Assembly (NCBI GenBank): GCA_023412175.1
Contig: JAEYOB010000785.1
Span: forward strand, 1 to 13,182
Reading direction: 5' to 3'
Origin: Pseudomonadota bacterium
GTDB taxonomy: Bacteria; Pseudomonadota; Alphaproteobacteria; Azospirillales; Azospirillaceae
DNA: 13,182 nt
In this document: positions 8,190-13,182 of the stretch, piece by piece
Layout of the letters: each line of letters opens with the position of its first letter
How positions within the stretch are numbered: the stretch's first letter is position 1
Translations under genes and position numbers: made by a program
Notes under the pieces: generated by a model
Seen by the model: the letters and a program-made list of their open reading frames with translations, nothing else
Told to the model about the DNA's origin: nothing
The model's database searches: none

Positions 8190-8213
8190 GCCCGAGCGCC
8201 CTACCGCTCAGGC
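8190..8213. terminator. Hairpin between convergent EAL and DUF2189 genes
   Basis: GCCcGAGCG (8190-8198) pairs with CGCTCaGGC (8205-8213), nine positions with one C/A mismatch and a 6-nt loop. It overlaps the stop codon of the minus-strand gene (8208-8210). A smaller GCCGG/CCGGC stem lies just upstream. There is no T-run, so it is a weak bidirectional terminator candidate. Confidence 0.4.
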
Positions 8214-9011
8214 CTCGTCCTTGCGGATCACCAGATCCCGGTAGGCGTGCCAGCTCGCGTGCCCGATCAGCGGCAACGCCACGATCAGGCCGAGGAACGC
8301 GGTCGCCATGCCGATGCCGGTGACCAGCACGATCAGCCCGGCCCACAGCGCCATCGCCCGGGGGTTCTTCACCACCGCGAGCACCGACACCAGCGCCGCG
8401 CCGAAGATGTCCTCCTGCCGGTCCAGCATCATCGGCAGCGCGGTGACGTTGGTGACGAAGGCGATGGCCGCGAAGGCAAAGCCCAGCCCCGTCACGAACA
8501 GCGTGAAGATCGCCCCCTGGAGCGTGAAGGTCTGCTCCAGCAGGCTGGCGATGCTCATGGACACGTAGGGGAAGAACAGCGCGAAGGCGATGACGTTGAG
8601 CCGCACCCAGATCATCATGAACAGCATCAGCACGAGGCCGGCGGTGAGGATGTGGTACGGGTTGGCCCGCCACGCCGTCAGCGCCCGCCAGAAGCCCGGC
8701 CGCCGCCCCTCCTCCACGTCCTTCGACACCTTGTAGAGCCCGAGCGTCAGCAGCGGCGCCACCAGCAGGAAGGCGCCGATCATCGGCGCGATCAGGTAGG
8801 CCATGCCGGCCATGCTCAGCCCGGCGGTGAGGCCGAAGCCGATGGCGACGAACATGGCGCCATAGGCCGGGCTGACCCAGCCGGCGGCGCGCATGTCGGC
8901 CCAGCCCGCCCACAGCCAGCCGACGACCCTCGCGGTGTCGATGGCGCGCACCTCGTCCGCACGGGGGAACCCCGCCGTCGCCGGCACCGCCGTCTGCCGA
9001 ATCTCCTGCAT
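8208..9011 (-). CDS. DUF2189 family integral membrane protein
   Basis: This 267-aa protein has about six hydrophobic segments (roughly residues 48-66, 70-92, 119-137, 140-157, 165-190, 222-250). The stretch LTLGLYKVSKDVEEGRRPGF (88-107) after TM2 and the later VTNVTALPMMLDR with a conserved NPRAM block (216-220) match DUF2189 (Pfam PF09955), predicted membrane proteins of proteobacteria. No biochemical role is established for the family. The ATG at 9011 is supported by a GAGGG/GGAAG-rich ribosome site just upstream. It follows the DUF599 gene on the same strand with a 100-nt gap that contains an AT-rich patch, so it may have its own promoter. It is convergent with the EAL gene. Confident as to family and membrane location, not function. 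Confidence 0.85.
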   Translation of the reverse strand: MQEIRQTAVPATAGFPRADEVRAIDTARVVGWLWAGWADMRAAGWVSPAYGAMFVAIGFGLTAGLSMAGMAYLIAPMIGAFLLVAPLLTLGLYKVSKDVEEGRRPGFWRALTAWRANPYHILTAGLVLMLFMMIWVRLNVIAFALFFPYVSMSIASLLEQTFTLQGAIFTLFVTGLGFAFAAIAFVTNVTALPMMLDRQEDIFGAALVSVLAVVKNPRAMALWAGLIVLVTGIGMATAFLGLIVALPLIGHASWHAYRDLVIRKDEA

Positions 9012-9094
9012 GCCCTCGCTTCCCCCACCAGAACGCTCGGTTCATTTGGGAGGGAAGTGGAGCGGCGGGGAAGAACGAAAAGGTGGTATGGCAA

Positions 9095-9100
9095 ACTATA
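9095..9100 (-). promoter_or_regulatory. Possible -10 element upstream of the DUF2189 gene
   Basis: On the minus strand TATAGT (five of six matches to TATAAT) lies in an AT-rich patch, 84 nt before the DUF2189 ATG. No acceptable -35 is seen at 17 nt, so the call rests on the AT-rich context alone. Confidence 0.25.
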
Positions 9101-9111
9101 TATTTAAAAGA

Positions 9112-9813
9112 CTATCTGCCAGCCCCTCTTTCGAGTGCATCGGCCTGGGCGGAGATGACCCGCTCGGTGCGGGAGAAGCCCTGCCGGCGCACCAGCACGA
9201 CCAGCACGGCGGCGGTCGCCGCGATGAAGGCCCAGGGATGGATGAACCACGCCAGCGCCGCCAGCGCGAAATAGTAGGCACGCAGGCCGCCGTTGAAGGC
9301 CTTGATCGCCAGCGTCAGCGCCGCGGCGATGTTGCTGCTCATCGCCTTCCGCTGCGCGTCGGGCACCGGTGGCATCGGCGACGCACCGATCAGCGCGCAG
9401 CAGTAATTGTACTGGCGCAGCGCCCAGGTGAACTTGAAGAAGCCGAACACGAAGATGCCCATGAGCAGGAGCAGCTTCAGCTCCATCAGCTCGCGCGAGG
9501 TGGGCACGGCGAAGGACAGCCCGACGAGGATCTCGTGCACCCGCTCGATGGCGCCGAGCGAGCCGACCAGACCGGCCAGCACCAGCATGGTGGTGGAGGC
9601 GAAGAAGGTGCAGCTGTTCATGGTGTGGCCGACCAGCTGCGAATCCATGATGCGGTTGTCGCGCTCCAGCATGCGCTCCATCCAGTGCTGGCGGATGAAG
9701 GTGAGGTGCTGGTTGACGGCGACGCGGTCCTTCAGCAGGTGGTCCTGCACGATGGTGAAGAGGGTCCAGGCGCCGATGAACCAGACGAAGGCGGCCAGGT
9801 CGAGCGGGGTCAT
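9112..9813 (-). CDS. DUF599 family membrane protein
   Basis: This 233-aa protein has four likely membrane helices (about residues 5-22, 67-88, 110-128, 182-207). The first loop HLTFIRQHWMERMLERDNRIMDSQLVG (positions 36-62) carries the conserved His/Trp-Met...Arg-Asp-x-Arg-Ile-Asp pattern of DUF599 (Pfam PF04654), and ALRQYNYCCALIG (131-143) is another typical block. The family's function is unknown. ATG 9813 is taken as the start; a GTG at 9825 is in frame and would add four residues. Neither has a clear ribosome site. It lies 57 nt after the ribbon-helix-helix gene on the same strand, so the pair is probably cotranscribed. The DUF2189 gene follows, making a row of two uncharacterised membrane proteins behind a small regulator. 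Confidence 0.85.
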   Translation of the reverse strand: MTPLDLAAFVWFIGAWTLFTIVQDHLLKDRVAVNQHLTFIRQHWMERMLERDNRIMDSQLVGHTMNSCTFFASTTMLVLAGLVGSLGAIERVHEILVGLSFAVPTSRELMELKLLLLMGIFVFGFFKFTWALRQYNYCCALIGASPMPPVPDAQRKAMSSNIAAALTLAIKAFNGGLRAYYFALAALAWFIHPWAFIAATAAVLVVLVRRQGFSRTERVISAQADALERGAGR

Positions 9814-9870
9814 GTCGGCGGGCACGGGCGCACACGGTGCAGCGGGGGATTGACGTCTGGTGTAGAGCGC

Positions 9871-10086
9871 TCACGCCCCGGCGGCAAGGCGCCGTTGCAG
9901 TTCGCCCAGGACAAAGACGCGGATGGCGCTGGACAGGTTCCCGGTGCGGCCGGCGTCGATCTCCTCGATCAGCGCGTTGACCGAAACCCCGCGCCCCGCA
10001 GCCTCCGCCTTCAGCGCCTCCCAGAACTCCTCCTCCAGTGAAACGCTGGTCGGATGGCCGGCAATAAGGACGGAGCGCTTCTTCAT
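9871..10086 (-). CDS. Ribbon-helix-helix domain protein (RHH_4 type)
   Basis: This 71-aa protein has the features of a ribbon-helix-helix DNA-binding dimer: a beta strand HPTSVSLEEEF (11-21), helix EEFWEALKAEAAGRG, turn, and a second helix VSVNALIEEID (34-44). It then has a C-terminal helix with GNLSSAIRVFVLGEL. The pattern matches the RHH_4 family (Pfam PF13467), common in alphaproteobacteria and sometimes mislabelled as a sulfotransferase. The ATG at 10086 has AAGAGG very close upstream and gives the family N-terminus. It sits first in a minus-strand row with DUF599 and DUF2189 genes and borders a dyad-rich divergent region, so autoregulation is possible. No partner toxin gene is seen, so an antitoxin role is not supported. 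Confidence 0.85.
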   Translation of the reverse strand: MKKRSVLIAGHPTSVSLEEEFWEALKAEAAGRGVSVNALIEEIDAGRTGNLSSAIRVFVLGELQRRLAAGA

Positions 10087-10112
10087 GGCCTCTTACTCTT
10101 TGAAGGCCCGTG

Positions 10113-10141
10113 AGTATAGCGCGGAACCCATTGCCGGCCAG
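10113..10141 (-). promoter_or_regulatory. Candidate promoter of the RHH-DUF599 genes
   Basis: On the minus strand TATACT (plus 10113-10118) matches the -10 at five of six. CTGGCC (plus 10136-10141), 17 nt upstream, matches the -35 at only three of six. Initiation near 10106 would give a leader of about 20 nt before the ATG at 10086. Confidence 0.4.
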
Positions 10142-10169
10142 CGACACATCTCCAACGCGGCGCATCCCT

Positions 10170-10188
10170 GGCATGAGAGCATCATGCC
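10170..10188. repeat. Perfect inverted repeat, 7-bp arms
   Basis: GGCATGA (10170-10176) and TCATGCC (10182-10188) around 5 nt. It lies about 30 nt upstream of the RHH gene's -35 and could be an operator or a small hairpin. Confidence 0.45.
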
Positions 10189-10238
10189 CTTCGCATTCGA
10201 TCGACCGCACAATAAATACGAAATGAAACGAGCGACAT

Positions 10239-10251
10239 ACAATAGTATTGT
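10239..10251. repeat. Palindrome in AT-rich region
   Basis: ACAATA-G-TATTGT, 6-bp arms about one central base, followed by TTT. It may be an operator or a chance dyad in AT-rich DNA. Confidence 0.35.
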
Positions 10252-10306
10252 TTTACTGCATTAATATTTATCGGTTCTTATGTCGCAATATGCCTCAATA
10301 TTTTTG

Positions 10307-10336
10307 TTGTCACTCCATAAATTGTTTAGGCATTAT
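10307..10336 (+). promoter_or_regulatory. Possible promoter of the lectin-domain gene
   Basis: TTGTCA (10307-10312, five of six) and CATTAT (10331-10336, four of six) are 18 nt apart. Initiation near 10343 would leave a leader of about 157 nt. AT-rich DNA produces such matches easily, so this is tentative. Confidence 0.3.
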
Positions 10337-10449
10337 TTGGGCGCTTCAGGGATGGATCTGACCAAAACAACAATAATGGAACAACATCCTTCGATGCCAA
10401 AGAAGATGCCATCCAATCTGCGACATCACGCCGGCGTTTATGAAAAGAC

Positions 10450-10461
10450 GTCTGCGCAGAC
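10450..10461. repeat. Perfect 12-bp palindrome upstream of the lectin gene
   Basis: GTCTGCGCAGAC reads the same on both strands. It is 38 nt before the ATG at 10500, inside the presumed leader, where a bound regulator could block transcription. No family consensus was recognised. Confidence 0.4.
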
Positions 10462-10499
10462 CAAAAACTGAACCTGACAGCCTGGAAGGAATCCGAAAC

Positions 10500-11396
10500 A
10501 TGGCAAATGTTTACGTCGCAAACTCAACGAATCAGAATGTTTACGTCATGGTTTCAAAGAGCGGTGGCTGGCAGGCGGCCGACATCGCTGCCGACATCGC
10601 CTTATTGTGCGCCGGAATTGCTGAAATCAGGGCAGGGCTTGCGGTTACGGATCTGCCGGGAACCATCAACTCCCTTTCGGATCTCGTGAAGGTGCTAAAG
10701 TGGATCGCCACGCTCGGCAGCGGCACGCTCGCCACCGGGAGTCGTTCAGCCGAAGGCATCAAGGAAATTCTCGATACATTCAAGAAGATGTCGGGCAAGA
10801 TCGCACCCGGCACCTATACCAACGTTCGCGAGACCGGATTCCTGGATTACCTGAGCCCAAGCGCGATTGCCGGCGCGATGTCCGCCGAGACGTTGGAACT
10901 CACGCTCATCAGCGAAGACGGGAAGTGGGTGGCGGACTTCACCACCAATCAGGATTTTTCCTGGATCGTCACGAGCCGCGGCATAGTGCGGTCGAAGTAC
11001 GGCAGCATCTGGCAGTCGGATTATTCCGCCGGCTATCATTCCTTCGGGCTGAACTCCCTGTTCGGTGATCTCAACCAATATCTTTCGCCGGGCGATACCA
11101 TCACTTCCGACAACGGGCAGTACGAACTCACCTACCAGAACGACGGCAATCTGGTGATCTACCGCACCAGCAACAAATCCGCTCTCTGGGCGTCTGGCAC
11201 GAACGGCAAGCCCGCATGGCGGACCTACATGCAACCGGATGGCAATCTGGTGGTCTATCAAGCCTCCAGCCAGCCGGTCTGGGCGTCGAACACGAAGGCC
11301 ACCCAAAGCGTCTTCATCATGCAGGACGACGGCAACGGCGTCGTTTACGACGGCGACAACGATCCCCTCTGGGCCAGCAACACTGCCCAGAAGTAA
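10500..11396 (+). CDS. Bulb-type (GNA-like) mannose-lectin domain protein with unrecognised N-terminal domain
   Basis: Protein of 298 aa. The C-terminal region (about 190-298) is a B-type lectin domain with three complete QxDxNxVxY mannose-binding motifs (213-221, 245-253, 275-283), each followed by the typical W-A-S repeat (LWASGT, VWASNT, LWASNT). The N-terminal 185 residues are not a family I can name. They begin with a beta-like MANVYVANSTNQNVYVMVSK, then amphipathic/hydrophobic helices (about 26-48 and 58-80), a TFKKMSGKIAPGTY stretch, and beta-rich segments ending near IWQSDYSAGYHSFG. There is no signal peptide or membrane anchor, as is also true of lectin-like bacteriocins (LlpA type). 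Those, however, have tandem lectin domains, so this is a different architecture. The ATG at 10500 has AAGGAA about 8 nt upstream and is preferred to the open frame from 10440. Its GC is lower than its neighbours', which suggests transfer. It could be a secreted effector, adhesin or toxin. Confidence 0.85.
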   Translation: MANVYVANSTNQNVYVMVSKSGGWQAADIAADIALLCAGIAEIRAGLAVTDLPGTINSLSDLVKVLKWIATLGSGTLATGSRSAEGIKEILDTFKKMSGKIAPGTYTNVRETGFLDYLSPSAIAGAMSAETLELTLISEDGKWVADFTTNQDFSWIVTSRGIVRSKYGSIWQSDYSAGYHSFGLNSLFGDLNQYLSPGDTITSDNGQYELTYQNDGNLVIYRTSNKSALWASGTNGKPAWRTYMQPDGNLVVYQASSQPVWASNTKATQSVFIMQDDGNGVVYDGDNDPLWASNTAQK

Positions 11397-11413
11397 CGGG
11401 GCCAGCACACGAC

Positions 11414-11445
11414 GCCCCGGCCTCCGGCGCACAGGGGGCCGGGGC
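11414..11445. terminator. Hairpin between convergent lectin and fumC genes
   Basis: GCCCCGGCCTCC (11414-11425) pairs with GGGGGCCGGGGC (11434-11445), 12 bp with one T-G wobble and an 8-nt loop. It lies between the lectin stop (11396) and the fumC stop (11477). No T-run follows. It is likely a two-way terminator or 3'-end stabiliser. Confidence 0.6.
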
Positions 11446-11476
11446 ACGGCGCAGTTGCCCAAAGCCGGATGGCGGA

Positions 11477-12874
11477 CTACCGCGGCCCGATCATCGTCTC
11501 CGGCTTGACCCACTCGTCGAATTGCTCCGCGGTCAGCAGCCCCAGCGCAACGCCGGCCTCCTTCAGCGTCGAGCCCTCCTTGTAGGCCTTCTTGGCGATC
11601 CTGGCGGCGTTGTCGTAACCGATGTGCGGGTTCAGCGCGGTCACCAGCATCAGGCTGTCGTTCATCAGCCAGGCGATGCGCTCGCGATTGGGCTCGATGC
11701 CGACCAGCGCGTTGTCGGTGAAGCTGACCGCGGCGTCGGCCAGCAGGCGGATCGACTGCAGCACGTTGTAGGCGATCACCGGCTTGAAGACGTTCAGCTC
11801 GAAATGCCCGGTCGCGCCGGCCACGGTAACCGTCGTCTGGTTGCCCATCACCTGGGCGGCGACCATGGTCATCGCCTCGGACTGCGTCGGGTTGACCTTG
11901 CCGGGCATGATGGAGGAGCCGGGCTCGTTCTCCGGCAGGATGATCTCGCCGATGCCGCAGCGCGGGCCGGAGCCCAGGAGCCGCACGTCGTTGGCGATCT
12001 TCATGAAGGACACGGCGATGGTGTTCAGCATGCCGTGCGCCTCGACCAGCGCGTCGTGGGTGGCGAGCGCCTCGAACTTGTTGTCGGCGGTGACGAACGG
12101 CAGGCCGGTGATGGACGCCACCTGCGCCGCGAACTCTTCAGCAAAGCCCTTGCGGGCGTTCAGCCCGGTGCCGACCGCGGTGCCGCCCTGCGCCAGCTGG
12201 TAAAGCCGCGGCAGGCAGGCGCGCAGCCGCTCGATGCCGAAGCGCACCTGGGCGGCGTAGCCGGAGAATTCCTGCCCGAGCGTCAGCGGCGTGGCGTCCT
12301 GGAGGTGGGTGCGGCCGATCTTCACGATGCCGGAGAAGGCCTTTACCTTGTCCTCCAGCACGCCGGCCATGTGCTCCAGCGCCGGGATCAGCTCGTGGTG
12401 GAGCTGCTCGCAGGCGGCGATGTGCATGGCGGTGGGGAAGCTGTCGTTGGAGGACTGCCCCATGTTGACGTGGTCGTTGGGGTGCACCGGCGTCTTCGAG
12501 CCCGTCTCCCCGCCCAGCAGCTCGATGGCGCGGTTGGAGATCACCTCGTTGGCGTTCATGTTGCTCTGCGTGCCGGACCCGGTCTGCCAGACCACCAGCG
12601 GGAAGTGGTCCAGGAGCGTGCCGTCCACCACCTCCTCCGCCGCGTCGCAGATGGCCCGGCCGAGCGCCGGGTCGAGCGCCCCCAACACCATGTTGGCCTG
12701 CGCCGCCGCCTTCTTCTGGATGCCCAGCGCCCGCACCAGGGACGGCGGCATGCGCTCGCCGCCGATGCGGAAGTTCCGGATGGAGCGCTGCGTCTGCGCG
12801 CCCCAATAGCGGTTCGCCGGGACCTCGATGGGACCGAAGGAATCCGTCTCGATGCGCACGTCCTTGCCGGGCAT
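11477..12874 (-). CDS. fumC: Class II fumarate hydratase FumC
   Basis: This 465-aa iron-independent fumarase interconverts fumarate and L-malate in the TCA cycle as a cytoplasmic homotetramer. It has the superfamily signature [10 protein letters not shown] (319-328), the catalytic-loop serine in that motif, and the Thr189-His190 pair in [31 protein letters not shown] (100-116) and [14 protein letters not shown] (131-144) are fumarase-specific substrate-site blocks. The C-terminal [17 protein letters not shown] (414-430) sets it apart from aspartase only weakly, but the overall match to fumarase is strong. The length is normal. The ATG at 12874 begins the usual [19 protein letters not shown]-terminus, with GGGGA 9 nt upstream. 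It is monocistronic, convergent with the lectin gene, and divergent from the gene at 13033. Its long antisense frames are composition artefacts. Confidence 0.96.
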   Translation of the reverse strand: MPGKDVRIETDSFGPIEVPANRYWGAQTQRSIRNFRIGGERMPPSLVRALGIQKKAAAQANMVLGALDPALGRAICDAAEEVVDGTLLDHFPLVVWQTGSGTQSNMNANEVISNRAIELLGGETGSKTPVHPNDHVNMGQSSNDSFPTAMHIAACEQLHHELIPALEHMAGVLEDKVKAFSGIVKIGRTHLQDATPLTLGQEFSGYAAQVRFGIERLRACLPRLYQLAQGGTAVGTGLNARKGFAEEFAAQVASITGLPFVTADNKFEALATHDALVEAHGMLNTIAVSFMKIANDVRLLGSGPRCGIGEIILPENEPGSSIMPGKVNPTQSEAMTMVAAQVMGNQTTVTVAGATGHFELNVFKPVIAYNVLQSIRLLADAAVSFTDNALVGIEPNRERIAWLMNDSLMLVTALNPHIGYDNAARIAKKAYKEGSTLKEAGVALGLLTAEQFDEWVKPETMIGPR

Positions 12875-12909
12875 GGTGAAGCGTCCCCGATGGCTGTCGT
12901 CCTGCGTTC

Positions 12910-12938
12910 AATCTTGCCCAAAGCGCACGGCACGGCAA
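12910..12938 (-). promoter_or_regulatory. Candidate fumC promoter
   Basis: On the minus strand TTGCCG (plus 12933-12938, four of six) and AAGATT (plus 12910-12915, three of six) are 17 nt apart. Initiation near 12903 would give a leader of about 29 nt. Moderate at best. Confidence 0.35.
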
Positions 12939-12964
12939 GGGATCCGGCGGCGCACCGAAAGAAT

Positions 12965-12979
12965 GTTCTTGATATGTTC
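12965..12979 (+). promoter_or_regulatory. LexA-type SOS box (GTTC-N7-GTTC)
   Basis: GTTC at 12965-12968 and GTTC at 12976-12979 are separated by exactly 7 nt, the published alphaproteobacterial LexA-box form (equivalently GAAC-N7-GAAC). The spacer TTGATAT contains a -35-like TTGATA (12969-12974). CACAGT at 12992-12997, 17 nt on, is a weak -10. A repressor bound here would cover the promoter of the gene at 13033. It is also 91 nt upstream of fumC but outside fumC's presumed promoter. Confidence 0.55.
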
Positions 12980-13032
12980 ACATTGTTGCAGCACAGTTCC
13001 TACGGGTGTCGTCAACGGATCCGGAGGCTGCC

Positions 13033-13182
13033 ATGGGCTCGTTCGCGGTCGAGAACGTTAAGGCGTACATTTCCAGGAAGCGGGTGACGGAGATGCTGGC
13101 GCGGGGTTGGACCATCCTGGGGCCAAGCGGCGAAGGCATGCTGCTGATGGAGGGCCCCGACCCCGACGACTGCCTGCCGGAC
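13033..13182 (+). CDS. Unrecognised protein, first 50 codons (3' end outside window)
   Basis: The open frame runs from ATG 13033 to the window edge. GGAGG at 13023-13027, 5 nt upstream, is the best ribosome site in this part of the window and supports the start. The visible residues MGSFAVENVKAYISRKRV, then TEMLARGWTILGPSGEGMLL and MEGPDPDDCLPD, suggest a helix followed by beta strands. There is no signal peptide or membrane segment, and I know no family for it. The exact GTTC-N7-GTTC box about 53 nt upstream suggests control by LexA. The codon use is GC-rich, like the neighbours. Confidence 0.75.
   Translation, partial: MGSFAVENVKAYISRKRVTEMLARGWTILGPSGEGMLLMEGPDPDDCLPD

Larger units (their letters stand above)
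10087..10499. other. 413-nt AT-rich divergent intergenic region
   Basis: By hand count 10201-10380 is about 36% GC, against roughly 70% for most genes here. It separates the minus-strand RHH gene from the plus-strand lectin gene. It holds three perfect dyads (10170-10188, 10239-10251, 10450-10461), a short tandem GATGCCA pair (10393-10399, 10405-10411) and candidate promoters in both directions. No credible gene was seen. The composition suggests foreign origin. Confidence 0.7.

Noticed and set aside
9871..10086. RHH protein as the antitoxin of a toxin-antitoxin pair
   Set aside because: The adjacent gene is a four-helix DUF599 membrane protein and no small toxin-like gene is next to it.
10280..10471. 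63-codon frame in the AT-rich region upstream of the lectin gene
   Set aside because: No ribosome site, no recognisable features and mixed composition; it spans the dyads of a likely regulatory region. It cannot be excluded as a small gene, but it is not supported.
10440..10499. 20-residue N-terminal extension of the lectin protein
   Set aside because: The extension is Arg/Lys-rich and contains the 12-bp palindrome, whereas ATG 10500 has a good ribosome site.
11216..13087. 623-codon open frame on the plus strand across fumC
   Set aside because: It is the antisense shadow of fumC, rich in Arg/His/Gly/Asp as expected for the complement of high-GC codons. fumC has unmistakable motifs on the other strand.

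Overview
The window looks like chromosome from a high-GC alphaproteobacterium, most likely in the Rhodospirillales and close to Azospirillum. I infer this from the roughly 70% GC coding bias, the small DUF465 gene in front of purE-purK, the RHH_4-type regulator, and one exact GTTC-N7-GTTC motif (the alphaproteobacterial LexA box). No tRNA, rRNA, insertion sequence, CRISPR array or prophage gene was seen. Most of the window is housekeeping. The exceptions are an AT-rich patch with a lectin-domain gene near 10.1-11.4 kb and a few orphan or decayed genes.

Layout. At 1-250 is the 3' end of ubiX (prenyl-FMN synthesis), followed by a beta-carbonic anhydrase (323-1015) and a small predicted secreted protein of unknown function (1125-1505). 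At 1675-2601 is a CDF-family membrane transporter whose transmembrane metal site looks degenerate. It converges on a 6-phosphofructokinase (2699-3784, minus) across a strong 13-bp hairpin. At 3969-5882 lie a YdcH/DUF465 small protein, purE and purK. The last two catalyse consecutive steps of purine synthesis and are separated by 4 nt. A near-consensus promoter precedes purE, whose best start is GTG at 4277. The 488-nt gap after purK (5883-6370) holds what may be a twice-frameshifted small membrane-protein gene and then an AT-rich leader for a c-di-GMP phosphodiesterase (6371-8167; degenerate GGDEF plus an EAL domain with its key residues).

From 8208 to 10086 the minus strand carries three genes in a row, read from 10086 leftwards: a 71-aa ribbon-helix-helix regulator, a DUF599 membrane protein and a DUF2189 membrane protein. 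Next is a 413-nt divergent region (10087-10499) whose core is about 36% GC by hand count and holds several perfect dyads. It leads into a 298-aa protein with an unrecognised N-terminal domain and a C-terminal bulb-type (GNA-like) mannose-lectin domain with three intact QxDxNxVxY motifs. This gene is less GC-rich than its neighbours and is the best candidate for an acquired, possibly undescribed effector, adhesin or bacteriocin-like protein. It converges on class II fumarase fumC (11477-12874, minus) across another long hairpin. The right edge holds the first 50 codons of an unrecognised gene (13033 onward). Its promoter region carries a perfect LexA-type box with a -35-like TTGATA inside the spacer, suggesting DNA-damage control.

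The genes do not form one pathway. The clear functional units are purE-purK, the possible RHH-DUF599-DUF2189 cluster, and isolated central-metabolism genes (pfk, fumC). The lectin gene with its AT-rich upstream region appears to be an inserted accessory segment between conserved neighbours.
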